A DNA stretch of 64,000 bases from Paenibacillus phytohabitans (GCF_013141775.1 NZ_WHOB01000069.1:62001-126000), one strand, 5' to 3'. Shown: positions 1 to 9,159, counted from the first letter of the stretch. Program-made: numbers and translations. The notes: a model not told the origin generated them from the letters alone.

Positions 1-90
1 TTAAAACTTTATAACGGAAGTTCTATTCTTTCTAGTGAGATCTCTGTTATAAAATAAACTTTATCTATTGTGCTGCAGCTTGGCTGGAAA

Positions 91-105
91 TGATAACGAT
101 TATCA
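91..105. promoter_or_regulatory. Fur box upstream of the monooxygenase gene
   Basis: The sequence TGATAACGATTATCA matches the 7-1-7 Fur consensus TGATAATnATTATCA at 13 of 14 defined positions. It lies about 85 bases before the downstream ATG, so iron-dependent repression of that gene is the expected reading. Confidence 0.85.
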
Positions 106-189
106 ATTAGAATGAGAGTATTAAAATTTAGCTCGCTATAGCCGAACTTCATTGCATTATAGCAGCTTTTTCAGGAGGAATAGATCAAT

Positions 190-525
190 ATGTACGTGCA
201 AACCAGATCCATCGTTGTAGAAAAAGGCAACAGTAGCACCGTAGTGGAACGCTTCAGCAAACCGGGGGCACTGGAGGAAATGGACGGGCTGATCGATGTC
301 AGCGTGATGGTCAATAAGAAGAGTAAGGAGCATGAAGAGGTTCTCCTGCTGATCCGCTGGGAATCGGAGGAAGCCTGGAAGAACTGGGAGAAGAGCGACG
401 CGCATCTTCAAGGCCACAAGAACAGCAGAGGGCAGGAGAAGCCTGCATATATCATTAGTACTACAGTAAATATGTATCATGTGCAGACGGTAAAAGAGGG
501 CAAGGCCTACGGGAAACGCTCCTAA
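190..525 (+). CDS. Antibiotic-biosynthesis-monooxygenase fold protein, HmoA/IsdG-like haem monooxygenase
   Basis: This 111-residue protein has the length and layout of the dimeric ferredoxin-like ABM family that contains the haem-degrading enzymes HmoA, HmoB and IsdG. The beta-strand LLLIRWES, a helix with WKNW, and the SDAHLQGHK segment resemble the conserved Trp and His region of IsdG-type enzymes. The N-terminal Asn of the IsdG triad is not obvious here (YVQTRS). No signal peptide is seen, so it should act in the cytoplasm. AGGAGG at 173-178 sets the ATG. The Fur box upstream supports a role in freeing iron from haem. Another ABM substrate cannot be excluded from sequence alone. Confidence 0.75.
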   Translation: MYVQTRSIVVEKGNSSTVVERFSKPGALEEMDGLIDVSVMVNKKSKEHEEVLLLIRWESEEAWKNWEKSDAHLQGHKNSRGQEKPAYIISTTVNMYHVQTVKEGKAYGKRS

Positions 526-670
526 ACCGGGCTAATTCAGAATGCCTTCTACGCTTGCCGCTGAATTGCTGATTGAAATGATGAATGGCGGAGCCGGAAG
601 AAGTCTGCGGCTTGCTCCGGAACTTTCAGACGGGATACGGTTATTTGTGTGAATTGATATTTAAATGAAA

Positions 671-710
671 AAAAAGGCCATGCAGCTGTTATATCAGTGC
701 ATGGTCTTTT
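671..710. terminator. Bidirectional intrinsic terminator
   Basis: An inverted repeat with arms around GGCCATGCA and TGCATGGTC is flanked by an A-run on the left and a T-run on the right. It lies between the convergent monooxygenase gene and the secreted DUF5050-like gene and can serve both. Confidence 0.8.
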
Positions 711-756
711 CTTCTGAACCAGGGCTTCAAATAGAAGCTCCGTCATGGTCTGGAAT

Positions 757-2055
757 TTAATGTGTGGAGAGCAAGCCGATAAAAGTTACCGGGCCAGCCG
801 AAAGCTTGGTTTTGGTTTTACCGTCATTGCTGAACCGGTACAAACAATCGTTGTCTCCAGCGTTAATATAATATATACCCGGGATATCGTTTGTAATTAC
901 GGAGTAGTCAGATTCTACACCCGCCATCTTGGTCAGTGTTGAATCGGCATTCAGTACATAAGCATCGGTTTTGGTATAAAAAATGGTAGTAAGCGTGGTT
1001 CCATTCTTTACGGTTTGGACATTGATAACATTAGTCAGTGCAAGTGCCTTGGATGAGGCTATTTTGCCATTTGCAAGAGTGCTGATATATGCTTTGCCCT
1101 TGGAATCCACATATGCCAGTTTGGTATTGCTTAACTCGCTGATGCTTAGGACACTATTCTGGCTAAGTTGAAGGATCTTTCCGTTTTTGTCGATCAGGAA
1201 GCCTTTGCCAGTGCTGAAATTGTTCTCTCCTTTTGCATCAAGTTTAATCCCTTTGTTAAACAGGAAGTAATTATTGGACCAGGTGCCAGCGTACACTTCA
1301 TTTGAATCCAGCGGACTTTTGGCATTGGCTGCTTTGGGAGCCCCTCCGCTTAAGGGAAGCGTGTAGAGCACCTTAGAATTAAGGGAATATTCTGTTTCAC
1401 CAGGAATAGTGTCAATCATCAGGTTTAGGCTGGCACCATACGGGTGGATGAAACTGGCATCCTGTATAGCTCCGCTGGCGATCCATTGGATGGCTCCGCT
1501 CCCGTCACTAGGCTTAGAAGCTACCCAGGTAGTGGTTGTATCCTTCAAGGCATTATAGTAGATTCGTCCATTCAGGACGTCGAAGCACTGGAAGTTCGCA
1601 TCTGCATTGTCTGCGACCCGCGTAAGTTGGGTATCATCTTCAGCATTGGCTGAAGTCCGGTAGATGCTGCCCGTGTCATCCATGAAGTACAGGAAGTCAC
1701 CATCGATCAGGAAATAGACAATATTGCGATCTCCGCTAAAATTGGTGATTAAGGCATCGGGATCAGTTAATGACAGGCGCTGTATACCCATGATGCTCTC
1801 ATAGTAAAAATAGAGATATTTACCTGTCGACATTAATCCGTTGCCATCGAAATTCTCGGCGATTTTCTGTGTTTCGCTTCCGTCTGTCGTTACACGGTAT
1901 AGAACTTCATTGGATACATAATACACATATGCTTTGCCTGCTGTTGCCGCTGAAGCCGTTTGTGTCCGGCTGGCGCCGGCTGTACCGATGGTCACCAGTA
2001 ACAGTACAAGCAGAATGCAACCTAGTTTTCTGGATAATAACTTTAAAGCGTTCAT
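757..2055 (-). CDS. Secreted DUF5050-like beta-propeller protein
   Basis: The 432-residue product starts with a signal peptide: basic MNALKLLSRKL, a hydrophobic LLVLLLV core, and an Ala-rich region ending in ASA near residue 37. The rest is a series of short repeats with the pattern YYVSNEVLYRVTTDG, YFYYESIMGIQRLSL, YFLIDGDFLYFMDD and YYNALKD. That matches the DUF5050 repeat of extracellular propeller-like proteins. No enzyme motif is visible. AAAGAGGAG lies just upstream of the ATG. The function is unknown; a cell-wall or matrix-exposed binding role is only a guess. Confidence 0.7.
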   Translation of the reverse strand: MNALKLLSRKLGCILLVLLLVTIGTAGASRTQTASAATAGKAYVYYVSNEVLYRVTTDGSETQKIAENFDGNGLMSTGKYLYFYYESIMGIQRLSLTDPDALITNFSGDRNIVYFLIDGDFLYFMDDTGSIYRTSANAEDDTQLTRVADNADANFQCFDVLNGRIYYNALKDTTTTWVASKPSDGSGAIQWIASGAIQDASFIHPYGASLNLMIDTIPGETEYSLNSKVLYTLPLSGGAPKAANAKSPLDSNEVYAGTWSNNYFLFNKGIKLDAKGENNFSTGKGFLIDKNGKILQLSQNSVLSISELSNTKLAYVDSKGKAYISTLANGKIASSKALALTNVINVQTVKNGTTLTTIFYTKTDAYVLNADSTLTKMAGVESDYSVITNDIPGIYYINAGDNDCLYRFSNDGKTKTKLSAGPVTFIGLLSTH

Positions 2056-2085
2056 GTGAAGTCTCCTCTTTGGCAGATGTGGTAT

Positions 2086-2099
2086 ACAGTAAATACTGT
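2086..2099. promoter_or_regulatory. Perfect 14-bp palindrome upstream of the secreted propeller gene
   Basis: ACAGTAAATACTGT is a perfect palindrome 30 bases before the start of the minus-strand secreted protein gene. It could be a repressor operator. The cognate regulator is unknown. Confidence 0.35.
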
Positions 2100-2304
2100 C
2101 CTAATAAGATATCGGAGAGATTCACAATATGGAATATAAATCTAAAGAACCAATTATTAACTATAACATTAAAGTTATCAAGGAAGTTGCTAGGGGATTC
2201 TGCGTTCTTATGTATGCTGAAAGGCGGTAATCCTGCGGGAAGGAAAGGAAATATAGTCTGACGAGTGATGGAAAGAGCCCCAAGGCTTGCACGAATGAGA
2301 AAAT

Positions 2305-2822
2305 GTAACCGAACCGCCCTTGCGGGATGCGGCAAAGGCGGAGGGCGTGGAGCTCGAGGTACTGAAGCTGGATGTGAACAATAAGCTGGACCGCAGCCAG
2401 CTGGAAGCCTATGATTTTGATATCTATGTAGCTAACGCAGGTATCGGGGAAGCCGGGCCACTGGCAGAGATTCCGCTGGAGAATGTCCGCCGGGTTTTTG
2501 AGACTAATGTATTCAGCTCACTGGAGATGACCCAGACGGTTGCCCGTACATTCGTAGCCAAGAAGAAGGGGAAGATTATCTTCGTCAGCTGATGTTTGAA
2601 GAGAAAGAGAAATGGTATGACGAGAAAGTCAATTTCACGAAACGCGCGGATATGCTAAAAGGTGCCGCAATGCTTGCATTGCAGCAGGACCCCCAGGAAA
2701 TGATTGATAAAATGGTGGAGGTCATCGAAGCCAAACATCATCCGTTCCGGACGGTCTATCCCGAGGCGGCTGAGCTGCTAGTGAAGGAGAATGAGCGGAA
2801 GATTTGGGATGAGAAAATATAA
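2305..2822 (+). pseudogene. Remnant of a short-chain dehydrogenase/reductase gene
   Basis: Two abutting reading frames together look like one SDR with parts missing. The first (to 2592) covers the NAG motif (VANAGIGEAG) through strand beta-5 (GKIIFVS), then stops. The second starts at 2592 in another frame with RMF-like MFEEKEKWYDEK and carries the family's C-terminal tail. The N-terminal cofactor motif TGxxxGxG is absent, and so is the stretch holding the catalytic Ser and YxxxK, judged to be some 45-50 residues. This fits a 5' truncation plus an internal deletion joined at about 2588-2592. It should be non-functional. Confidence 0.8.
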
Positions 2823-2925
2823 ATTTGTAGTGAATACAGGGAAGCGGGGACCGGCGCATAGGCTGATCCCCGCTTTTATTGCGTGTGGTAGATACGGTAT
2901 CGAAAATGATGCTAGAGACTGCATG

Positions 2926-4080
2926 TTATAAGGAATCTGTTCCTATGTAGGCCTCTAGCAGTTCCCTTGAGGTTTTGCCTATCAGCAGGTTGCCGTCACT
3001 GGTCCATTTCAGCAGACGTCCCCTCTCCAGCTTCACGGCTTGCCGGGTCTTCTGATTAAGCAGCCAGATATCCGAATTCATACCTTGAACCGCATAATAC
3101 ACAGGCTGGTCTCCAGGCTCGGGGAGGAAGTGCAGCTCCTCCGGGAATTTCACCTTTCCGGCGGATTCCTCGAAGAGAAGCAGCAGGTCAGCGGGAAGGG
3201 AAGGCTTCTCCAAAAACTCGGTTACCCCAGTATCCGTATGAACCAGATTCACGCCACCGTTGCCATATTGCTCATATCCGCTGACCGGAACTGTGAGGAT
3301 ACCGGGATCTTTCCAGGCCATCGGATAAATAAACAGAAATCCGTCACTGTGGCTTTGGACGCTGGCCCTCGGTTTGGTGAATACTTCTTCGCCCTTGCGG
3401 TTCAGCACAATCAAATCGGCGTCAGGACCTATATACGGCTCAGAGGCAACAAGCAGGGCAGCCTGGCTGTTATCCGGGGATGCGGTGAGGCCATAGACCG
3501 GCCGCTCGGCAGAATACAGCTTTTTGGCTTCTCCGGTTGTAATATTCACCAGGTATAAAGTGCGGTTTCCTTTGACGGCAAAAATCTCATCATTCAGCAG
3601 CCGGTCGGCATAGAGCACATCATTGCCGTAGTCATTACCGTAGGGAGGTTCCTCACCGGACCATTGCGGCGCCGGCCAGGATGTTATGCTTCCGTCCTCC
3701 GCCAGAAGCTCAGGCTGCTCACTGCCGATGTGGTAGATAAGCAGCAGCTGCTGTTCGTTCAGGCCGGTCCTTACCGGTTGGAACAAGTTAATGGCTGCTG
3801 AAGCCCATTCTCTTATAACCTCTCCCTGTTTGCTGACAAGCCGGACACCCCGGAAGGAATCTGCCGGATCCGGCACAGCCGCCGCAGCAGGGGCTACGCT
3901 AACTCCAGGCGCAGACGGAGAAACGGCAGGTTCAGGTGTGCTTGTGGGCACCGTTCCCGTGAATCCGGGAGCAGCGGATGAGGAAGAAGGCTTAGGGGAA
4001 CCAGCCTGCTCTGAACTGCAGCCGCCGAGTGCGGCAATCGATACAAGCAATAGCAAGAATAGCCTAATACTGCAGTTCAT
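2926..4080 (-). CDS. Lipoprotein with TolB-like propeller repeats
   Basis: The 384-residue product has a type II signal with lipobox LGGC at residues 18-21, followed by a long Ser/Pro/Ala-rich linker to about residue 72. The remainder has propeller-type segments such as YGLTASPDNSQAALLVAS, which resemble TolB/DPP4-like WD repeats. It follows the ECF sigma and anti-sigma genes on the same strand after a 64-base gap, so it may be part of that operon or a target of the sigma factor. The substrate is unknown. A sensor or wall-binding role at the outer membrane face is a guess. Confidence 0.65.
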   Translation of the reverse strand: MNCSIRLFLLLLVSIAALGGCSSEQAGSPKPSSSSAAPGFTGTVPTSTPEPAVSPSAPGVSVAPAAAAVPDPADSFRGVRLVSKQGEVIREWASAAINLFQPVRTGLNEQQLLLIYHIGSEQPELLAEDGSITSWPAPQWSGEEPPYGNDYGNDVLYADRLLNDEIFAVKGNRTLYLVNITTGEAKKLYSAERPVYGLTASPDNSQAALLVASEPYIGPDADLIVLNRKGEEVFTKPRASVQSHSDGFLFIYPMAWKDPGILTVPVSGYEQYGNGGVNLVHTDTGVTEFLEKPSLPADLLLLFEESAGKVKFPEELHFLPEPGDQPVYYAVQGMNSDIWLLNQKTRQAVKLERGRLLKWTSDGNLLIGKTSRELLEAYIGTDSL

Positions 4081-4094
4081 AGATTCACATCCAT

Positions 4095-4132
4095 TTCCTA
4101 TTAATGGGATAAGGAATCCCTATTATTAGGAA
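4095..4132 (-). other. Hairpin between the anti-sigma and lipoprotein genes
   Basis: Arms TTCCTATTAATGGGAT and ATCCCTATTATTAGGAA pair with small bulges. No U-run follows on the minus strand, so it is more likely a processing or mRNA-stability element than a terminator. Confidence 0.45.
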
Positions 4133-4144
4133 TAGACGCGGAAA

Positions 4145-5716
4145 TCATTGTGAAGTTGCAGCCGAGCAAGGCAACTCGAAGCTCCAGTCGGCGTCATTGA
4201 AGAGTTTGTCTGTGACTGTACGGATTAGCGTCAGCTCCTTCGGGATGGATTTCATACCGTCAACAATCAGATATACAAGATCGGAGTTCCCACTACTCTG
4301 GCCAAAGGTAATGAGATTGCCCTCCCGGTAGGAACCCCAGCGGATTACATCATACTCGGTGCCATTGCCGTCCCGGGCCATCCATTTGTCCATATCGAAT
4401 TCATTGCTGAATTTGCCGCTGATAGCCATCCAGGCTGACAGCCCAGGCAAGGTCTGAGTCTCAGTGATCTTTATATTATTCACATTCAGGATATCACCCT
4501 CTGCTGCAAAGACAGCAGGCTTTGTCTTCAGAAGCGCCGGATTGAACGTTAATGAATCATCCGATTCAACAGGGATGGAGAAGCCGTCGAGTACGAAATA
4601 AATAGGCTCGCTGAGATATGGAAGTTCCGTGAAGTAATAACTCCAGTTCAATTGGAGATCATGACCGACTCTGTACATATCAGACATTCCGCTATATTTA
4701 CTATTAATGAGTGAGCCCACAATTTGACCTTTGGCATTCTCGAAATGATACCTGACACCCAGATTAACCCTGCGGTTCTCCGGAACTTGGGAGGCCAGCT
4801 CATCTTTCAGCAGGGTACTGAATTCAATTTTGGCACCGGCAGGAGAATGCGTGATGCCTTTCATCAGAATTTCCAGCCCCTGAGGTGTGGTATAGCTGTA
4901 TTTACTCAAATCAGTGTTCACTGTCAGAGCATTGGCAGTTGTCATGTCTGCAGCATAACTGAAGCTCCAATTCCCCGAAATCCTATCATTGGTCTTGTAG
5001 TCCAGCATCAGCTCATGAACCTTCCCTTCAATGAACACGGTATCCCCGGGCTGTTCTCCTTTGAAATAATAGGTTAATAATAGATATTCAATCCTGAACT
5101 TATCGGGACCGAGCTTAGTACTCATATGATTGATGCCCTGCAGGTCTCCAATTTCAAGCCCTTCCTCGTTACGGAGCTGCAGCTGGGTGATATCAAACAT
5201 ACTCATCATTTCTTCATCTGGCTGCCCTTTGGCATCGGTAATTCTGAGATTCAGAATCATCCGGTTCGGGTCGGCAACAACCTCTTGCAGCGTCAGCGTA
5301 TAGCCCTGATCCGTGACCTCAATATCAGGCAGCTTCACTACCCCGGCTTTCTTGGCTTCCAGCAGGTGATGGTCACTCCACTCGGAAGGCAGTATGAGCA
5401 GCCGCTGGGATTTGGAGGATTGGATCTGCTGTAGAGCAGATAAGTCCGGGAGCAGGAACAGCAGGATCGCCAGCGCAATGGCAGCTGTACCCAAGCCTGC
5501 CCATAGTACATTACGCCGGAACCTTCTGCGGCCGGGATTGCTGGTATAACCAGCTATGGCCCCGCTTGGTGCAGGCAAAATTTCCGTCTGGCGGATTTGC
5601 TCCATAACACGCCCCGTGAAATCCTCATCCATCTGATGATCATCATAACCGGACAGAGACATCAGCATTTCCTCATCTGCTACATTATCGTGTGTGCGGT
5701 AATCCGATTTTTTCAT
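4145..5716 (-). CDS. DUF4179-type transmembrane anti-sigma factor
   Basis: The 523-residue protein has a cytoplasmic N-terminal part of about 90 residues (acidic, DEEMLMSLSGYDDHQMDEDF), one membrane helix at roughly residues 73-93 (LGTAAIALAILLFLLPDL), and a large extracellular region. This is the layout of DUF4179/DUF5643 proteins encoded beside ECF sigma factors. Its start overlaps the sigma gene by 32 bases, which indicates translational coupling. It is expected to hold the sigma factor inactive until an envelope signal arrives. The signal is unknown. Confidence 0.8.
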   Translation of the reverse strand: MKKSDYRTHDNVADEEMLMSLSGYDDHQMDEDFTGRVMEQIRQTEILPAPSGAIAGYTSNPGRRRFRRNVLWAGLGTAAIALAILLFLLPDLSALQQIQSSKSQRLLILPSEWSDHHLLEAKKAGVVKLPDIEVTDQGYTLTLQEVVADPNRMILNLRITDAKGQPDEEMMSMFDITQLQLRNEEGLEIGDLQGINHMSTKLGPDKFRIEYLLLTYYFKGEQPGDTVFIEGKVHELMLDYKTNDRISGNWSFSYAADMTTANALTVNTDLSKYSYTTPQGLEILMKGITHSPAGAKIEFSTLLKDELASQVPENRRVNLGVRYHFENAKGQIVGSLINSKYSGMSDMYRVGHDLQLNWSYYFTELPYLSEPIYFVLDGFSIPVESDDSLTFNPALLKTKPAVFAAEGDILNVNNIKITETQTLPGLSAWMAISGKFSNEFDMDKWMARDGNGTEYDVIRWGSYREGNLITFGQSSGNSDLVYLIVDGMKSIPKELTLIRTVTDKLFNDADWSFELPCSAATSQ

Positions 5717-6266
5717 TGGAATCCTCCTTCGGTTTCGGCCATTGTTTTTTGAGCTTCAAGCGGGCGCGGTGCAGACGGTTCTTCACCTGATGCAAGGTCA
5801 TTCCCGTGATGGCGGCAATCTCCTCATAAGTCAATTCATTGGTATAACGCAACAGCAGCACGATCCGGTAGCGTTCCGGAAGCCGGGCCAGCTTTTTTTG
5901 CAGCTCCAGCTTGTTTTCCTTGATCATATACCGCTCTTCAGGTGTCGGGGTCTGATCCCTCTCCTCCAGAATGGAGCCCCCCGAGAAAGAGAAGGCCTTG
6001 CGCCGCTTCTGTGATCTGAACCGGTTGATGGCAATGGCGTAGAGCCAGGCTGCGAAGCTGGACTGTTCATTATGGCTGCGCAGCTTCTGATAGGCCTGAA
6101 TGAAAGTATCCTGCGCCAGATCCTGCGCATCCTGATGGCTCGCACCGAGGCCCAGCAGCAGACGGTATAAACCGGATTTATACTGGTCTACCAGTATAGC
6201 AAAGGCCTCACGGTTTCCGGCCAGCACCTCGGCAATTATGATTTCGGCATTGTCTTGTTCCTTCAT
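5685..6266 (-). CDS. ECF-family RNA polymerase sigma factor
   Basis: The 193-residue protein has region 2 (LYRLLLGLGASHQDAQDLAQDTFIQAY, then FAAWLYAIAINRFRSQKRR) and region 4 (LPERYRIVLLLRYTNELTYEEIAAITGM with HQVKNRLHRARLKL). This is the standard SigW/SigX-like two-domain layout without region 1 or 3. It directs transcription of envelope-stress genes and is partnered by the overlapping anti-sigma gene. GGAGG precedes the ATG at 6266. An ECF-like promoter upstream suggests autoregulation. The regulon cannot be inferred. Confidence 0.92.
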   Translation of the reverse strand: MKEQDNAEIIIAEVLAGNREAFAILVDQYKSGLYRLLLGLGASHQDAQDLAQDTFIQAYQKLRSHNEQSSFAAWLYAIAINRFRSQKRRKAFSFSGGSILEERDQTPTPEERYMIKENKLELQKKLARLPERYRIVLLLRYTNELTYEEIAAITGMTLHQVKNRLHRARLKLKKQWPKPKEDSNEKIGLPHTR

Positions 6267-6299
6267 CTATTGCCTCCAAATGGACGTATTTACTTATAA

Positions 6300-6323
6300 G
6301 ACGCGCGGACGGTCTGCGGTTTC
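6300..6323 (-). promoter_or_regulatory. Candidate ECF-type promoter of the sigma operon
   Basis: On the minus strand GAAAC (6319-6323) is followed after 15 bases by CGTC (6300-6303), about 34 bases from the start codon. This resembles ECF promoters (AAC, 16 bases, CGT) with a spacer one base short. It would make the operon autoregulated. Confidence 0.5.
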
Positions 6324-6529
6324 TCACTTTTTTTGCCAAAAAACAAAAGATATCTTCTCACACCGTAGCCGGTATGTAAATATTATCCGCTGGAGCGATG
6401 CGGCCAGTTTCTGCAAACAGCTCAAATTCTGCCATCCGGGGGCATCTTATCCGGTAATCGGGTAATAAGAGAATAGCTAAACTTAAGTTCAGCTATCAGA
6501 CAGACATCTATTCTTCGGGAGGTTAGCAG

Positions 6530-7459
6530 ATGAGAAGATTACATTTCAATTTGCCGGTATGGTGTAAAGGAGCTTTACTAAGCCTAGTTCTGATCTTTGG
6601 CAGCATTGTTACAGGAAATTCTACGCCTCAGGCCACTGCGGCAGCATTCACAGAGAAGGAGGCCGTGTATAACCAGTTTCAAAAGTACATTATGAATCCC
6701 GCCAACCTCATACAGGCGCGGAACTATTTGCTCAATCATATCGGTGAAGCAGGCTCCTGGTATGCTACTGTAATGACGCTCCAGCTGGAGAATGCACAGG
6801 CAGCCCGGCTTGACACTTTCGCGGAGAAACTCTACCCGGAGCAAGTCCAGCAAGTAATTGATAGAGCTGCAGCCAAGAGCGGGCTAACGTACAGCGGATT
6901 GTTAGGCGCGGTTCAGGAGGCCAATATCCGGAAATTGTTAATAGAATCGAGAGACATGGGTTATAAAATGGAGACTAGTGAGGGGATGTATTATCCGATA
7001 ATGCATTACGAGGGCTTCAAATCCTTTAAACCTTACGTAGCCAAAGATATTGCCGCCTATATAGATCTCATGGCCTCAGAGAGCAACCGCCCGGCGACCT
7101 ACGATGCCGGAATCGTCATTACGTGGGAAGAGGTTATTGCCAGAGCGGTAATCATGGAGGATTTTGTCCAGAAATATCCGAAGTCTAATAGAGTCAGCGC
7201 AGTCCAAACGGAGCTTGGATACGCAGCATCGCGAACGTTCTACGGGACGGACAACACTCCGGCTTATGATTATGAGGGCGAAGCTATTGACCCTGCACTT
7301 AAAAAAGCCTATGAGAATGTGCTGCTGGAGGGGCCCGGGGATAGCCGTATTCTGCAAATAATCCAGAAGCTGCTGCCTATGCTTGATGCCTCGGATGACC
7401 GCTTCACACCTCGAATTGAAAGCTATCTGAAAACTGCTCTTAAGCCCATTATTAATTGA
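6530..7459 (+). CDS. Secreted protein of unknown function
   Basis: The 309-residue product has a signal peptide (basic start, core LLSLVLIFGSIV, then TPQATAAA near residue 38). The rest is predicted mostly helical and contains FTEKEAVYNQFQKYI and repeated amphipathic segments. I recognise no catalytic motif and no known family. CGGGAGG just upstream supports the ATG. It is divergent from the sigma factor gene with a 263-base gap, so it could be a target of that system, but no clear second ECF promoter was identified. Confidence 0.6.
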   Translation: MRRLHFNLPVWCKGALLSLVLIFGSIVTGNSTPQATAAAFTEKEAVYNQFQKYIMNPANLIQARNYLLNHIGEAGSWYATVMTLQLENAQAARLDTFAEKLYPEQVQQVIDRAAAKSGLTYSGLLGAVQEANIRKLLIESRDMGYKMETSEGMYYPIMHYEGFKSFKPYVAKDIAAYIDLMASESNRPATYDAGIVITWEEVIARAVIMEDFVQKYPKSNRVSAVQTELGYAASRTFYGTDNTPAYDYEGEAIDPALKKAYENVLLEGPGDSRILQIIQKLLPMLDASDDRFTPRIESYLKTALKPIIN

Positions 7460-7482
7460 ACAGGATTAATCAGGTCCTGAAG

Positions 7483-8328
7483 TTAACGGGACAAACAATA
7501 GATAAGGATGGCCTGCTGCAGATAGATCAGGCTTTTCTTGAATCCGAATCCGGCAAAATAAGGCGAAGCAATCGCATCTTCACTTACTTCCTCATTGCGG
7601 AAGAATGGGGGGCAAGGATTTAAGATGGCATCCGGTTTGGCAGACTTCATCCGCTCAAGGGTAATTTGATAGGCGCCAAGATACTCCTGGGTCAGGCATG
7701 TCACTGGCAAAGAATCGGTAAGAATAACGTCGCTCTCCGGCAGAATGCTATCCAGACTGGTGTGATATTTATAGTTAGGGGTATCTGTTCCCATCTCTTT
7801 TCCAGCCGTGCATACATGATTGAAAGAGAGGTTCAGGGCCTTGGCGGCTTCCATCCAGCTTCTGGATATATTGCCTGCCGGACCTACGAAGGTGTAGGTC
7901 AGTTCCCGGTAGTTATCTCTGATGGAGCGCAGGGCGTACAGGTCAGCCAGAATTTCACAGGGGTGATTATGTGATGTCATGGCATTGATTACAGGAATAG
8001 AGGCATGGGAGGATAAGGCCTCCAGCTTGGACATGTCCGGATGCCTGGCGATAATTCCGTCACCCCAGTTCTCCAGATAGCGGATCATATCGCCGGGAGA
8101 TTCTTTCTTGTCCAGGGCTTCCGGCGGAAATGTAATATAGGCTCCGCCGAGGTCCCTGATGCCTTTCTCGAAGCTGATCCGGGTCCGCAGACTGGTATCG
8201 GGGAAGAACAGAATCATCGTTTTTCCTTCAAGTAAAGGTTCCGGGCTTCTGTAACGAAGCTGATCGGTTAATTCAAATATTTCAAGGATCTGCTCAGCGG
8301 TGAGCTGGCTTATATCCAGAAAATGCAT
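7483..8328 (-). CDS. Aspartate/ornithine carbamoyltransferase superfamily protein, divergent
   Basis: The 281-residue protein carries the carbamoyl-phosphate loop SLRTRISFE (about residues 48-56), the HNHPCEILADL block, and a C-terminal NPCPPFFRNEEVS block in place of HCLPxxRxxEV. The N-terminal and C-terminal carbamoyltransferase domains both appear present, but the SMG substrate loop of ornithine enzymes is replaced by TDSLP. The transferase fold is clear; the acceptor amine is not. AAGGAGGG at 8337-8344 sets the ATG at 8328 rather than the longer open frame. No arginine biosynthesis or deiminase genes are adjacent. Confidence 0.75.
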   Translation of the reverse strand: MHFLDISQLTAEQILEIFELTDQLRYRSPEPLLEGKTMILFFPDTSLRTRISFEKGIRDLGGAYITFPPEALDKKESPGDMIRYLENWGDGIIARHPDMSKLEALSSHASIPVINAMTSHNHPCEILADLYALRSIRDNYRELTYTFVGPAGNISRSWMEAAKALNLSFNHVCTAGKEMGTDTPNYKYHTSLDSILPESDVILTDSLPVTCLTQEYLGAYQITLERMKSAKPDAILNPCPPFFRNEEVSEDAIASPYFAGFGFKKSLIYLQQAILIYCLSR

Positions 8329-8439
8329 CGTGGTATCCCTCCTTGGCACAGGTATATTCATTACAGTAACTGTATAAATATACATTAGTACGGAAGGATA
8401 TACAAACCAATATTTGCTAAAAAAGTCGCTGGTTTTGTA

Positions 8440-9159
8440 TCAGCCGGATATGCCAATAGCAATGGCCGGAGACAGGTCAGGGTCAAGCAGCCTCATCAGC
8501 TGAAGCAGATTAGACTCCGACATGGCAATGCAGCCGGCAGTAGGCTTGCCAGCGGCTCTCCAGATATGCAGAAAGATAGCGCTGCCTTTGCCGGACACAA
8601 CCGGATCATCGTTGTATTTCAGAATGATAGCGTATTTATATAGGGGCTGCTGGAGCCGCTCATAAGACCGCCAGCGCTGATCCGGATTGCCGGCATAGTT
8701 CACCCATTGATTATACTGGCTGGAGAACGAATCATCGACCCAGTAATCCTGTTTAGACGTTCTTGTATAGGAGATACGAAGTCCCCCGGGATTCGCTGCT
8801 GATCCGAAGCCTGAGCCGAGGTGGTAGATACCGGAGGGGGTCCGCCCGTCACCTTCCTTGGTTTTGCCGATGCCCTTGCTGCCCAAGGAGACGGGAATTT
8901 CTGAGAGGACGGATTGCCATTGCCCGCCAGCTTTCTGATAAAGAGAGAGCTGGCCAGTCTGAGAATGGATGGACTTCGCTTCGACAACAACCATCTGCTG
9001 GCTATGTATAACATCTGCCTTGTAGGGCCAGGAAGCGGCGAAGCCGGCTGCAGAGGACCGGGGAGACCAGGTGGCGCAGCTTAAGAGCAGGAAGAAGAGA
9101 GACAATAACCAGATGACAGGTTGTACAGAAGTCCGCGGTTTCGTATTATTGCAACGCAT
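8440..9159 (-). CDS. Secreted L,D-transpeptidase (YkuD family)
   Basis: The 239-residue product has an N-terminal signal or anchor (VIWLLSLFFLLLSCATW). The YkuD catalytic block follows, with His in IFLHIWRAAGKPTAGC and the nucleophile Cys at the GC of that motif. GKTKEGDGRTPSGIYHLG is the typical upstream TPxGxY segment. Family members form 3-3 crosslinks in peptidoglycan or anchor proteins to it, outside the membrane. The spacing to the next gene upstream is large, so it is probably a single transcription unit. The Cys in the signal lies in LLSCA, which could be a weak lipobox. Confidence 0.85.
   Translation of the reverse strand: MRCNNTKPRTSVQPVIWLLSLFFLLLSCATWSPRSSAAGFAASWPYKADVIHSQQMVVVEAKSIHSQTGQLSLYQKAGGQWQSVLSEIPVSLGSKGIGKTKEGDGRTPSGIYHLGSGFGSAANPGGLRISYTRTSKQDYWVDDSFSSQYNQWVNYAGNPDQRWRSYERLQQPLYKYAIILKYNDDPVVSGKGSAIFLHIWRAAGKPTAGCIAMSESNLLQLMRLLDPDLSPAIAIGISG

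Noticed and set aside
1869..2261. Frames on both strands over the DUF5050 promoter region (to 2335)
   Set aside because: They cross the start and signal peptide of the secreted protein and have no recognisable product.
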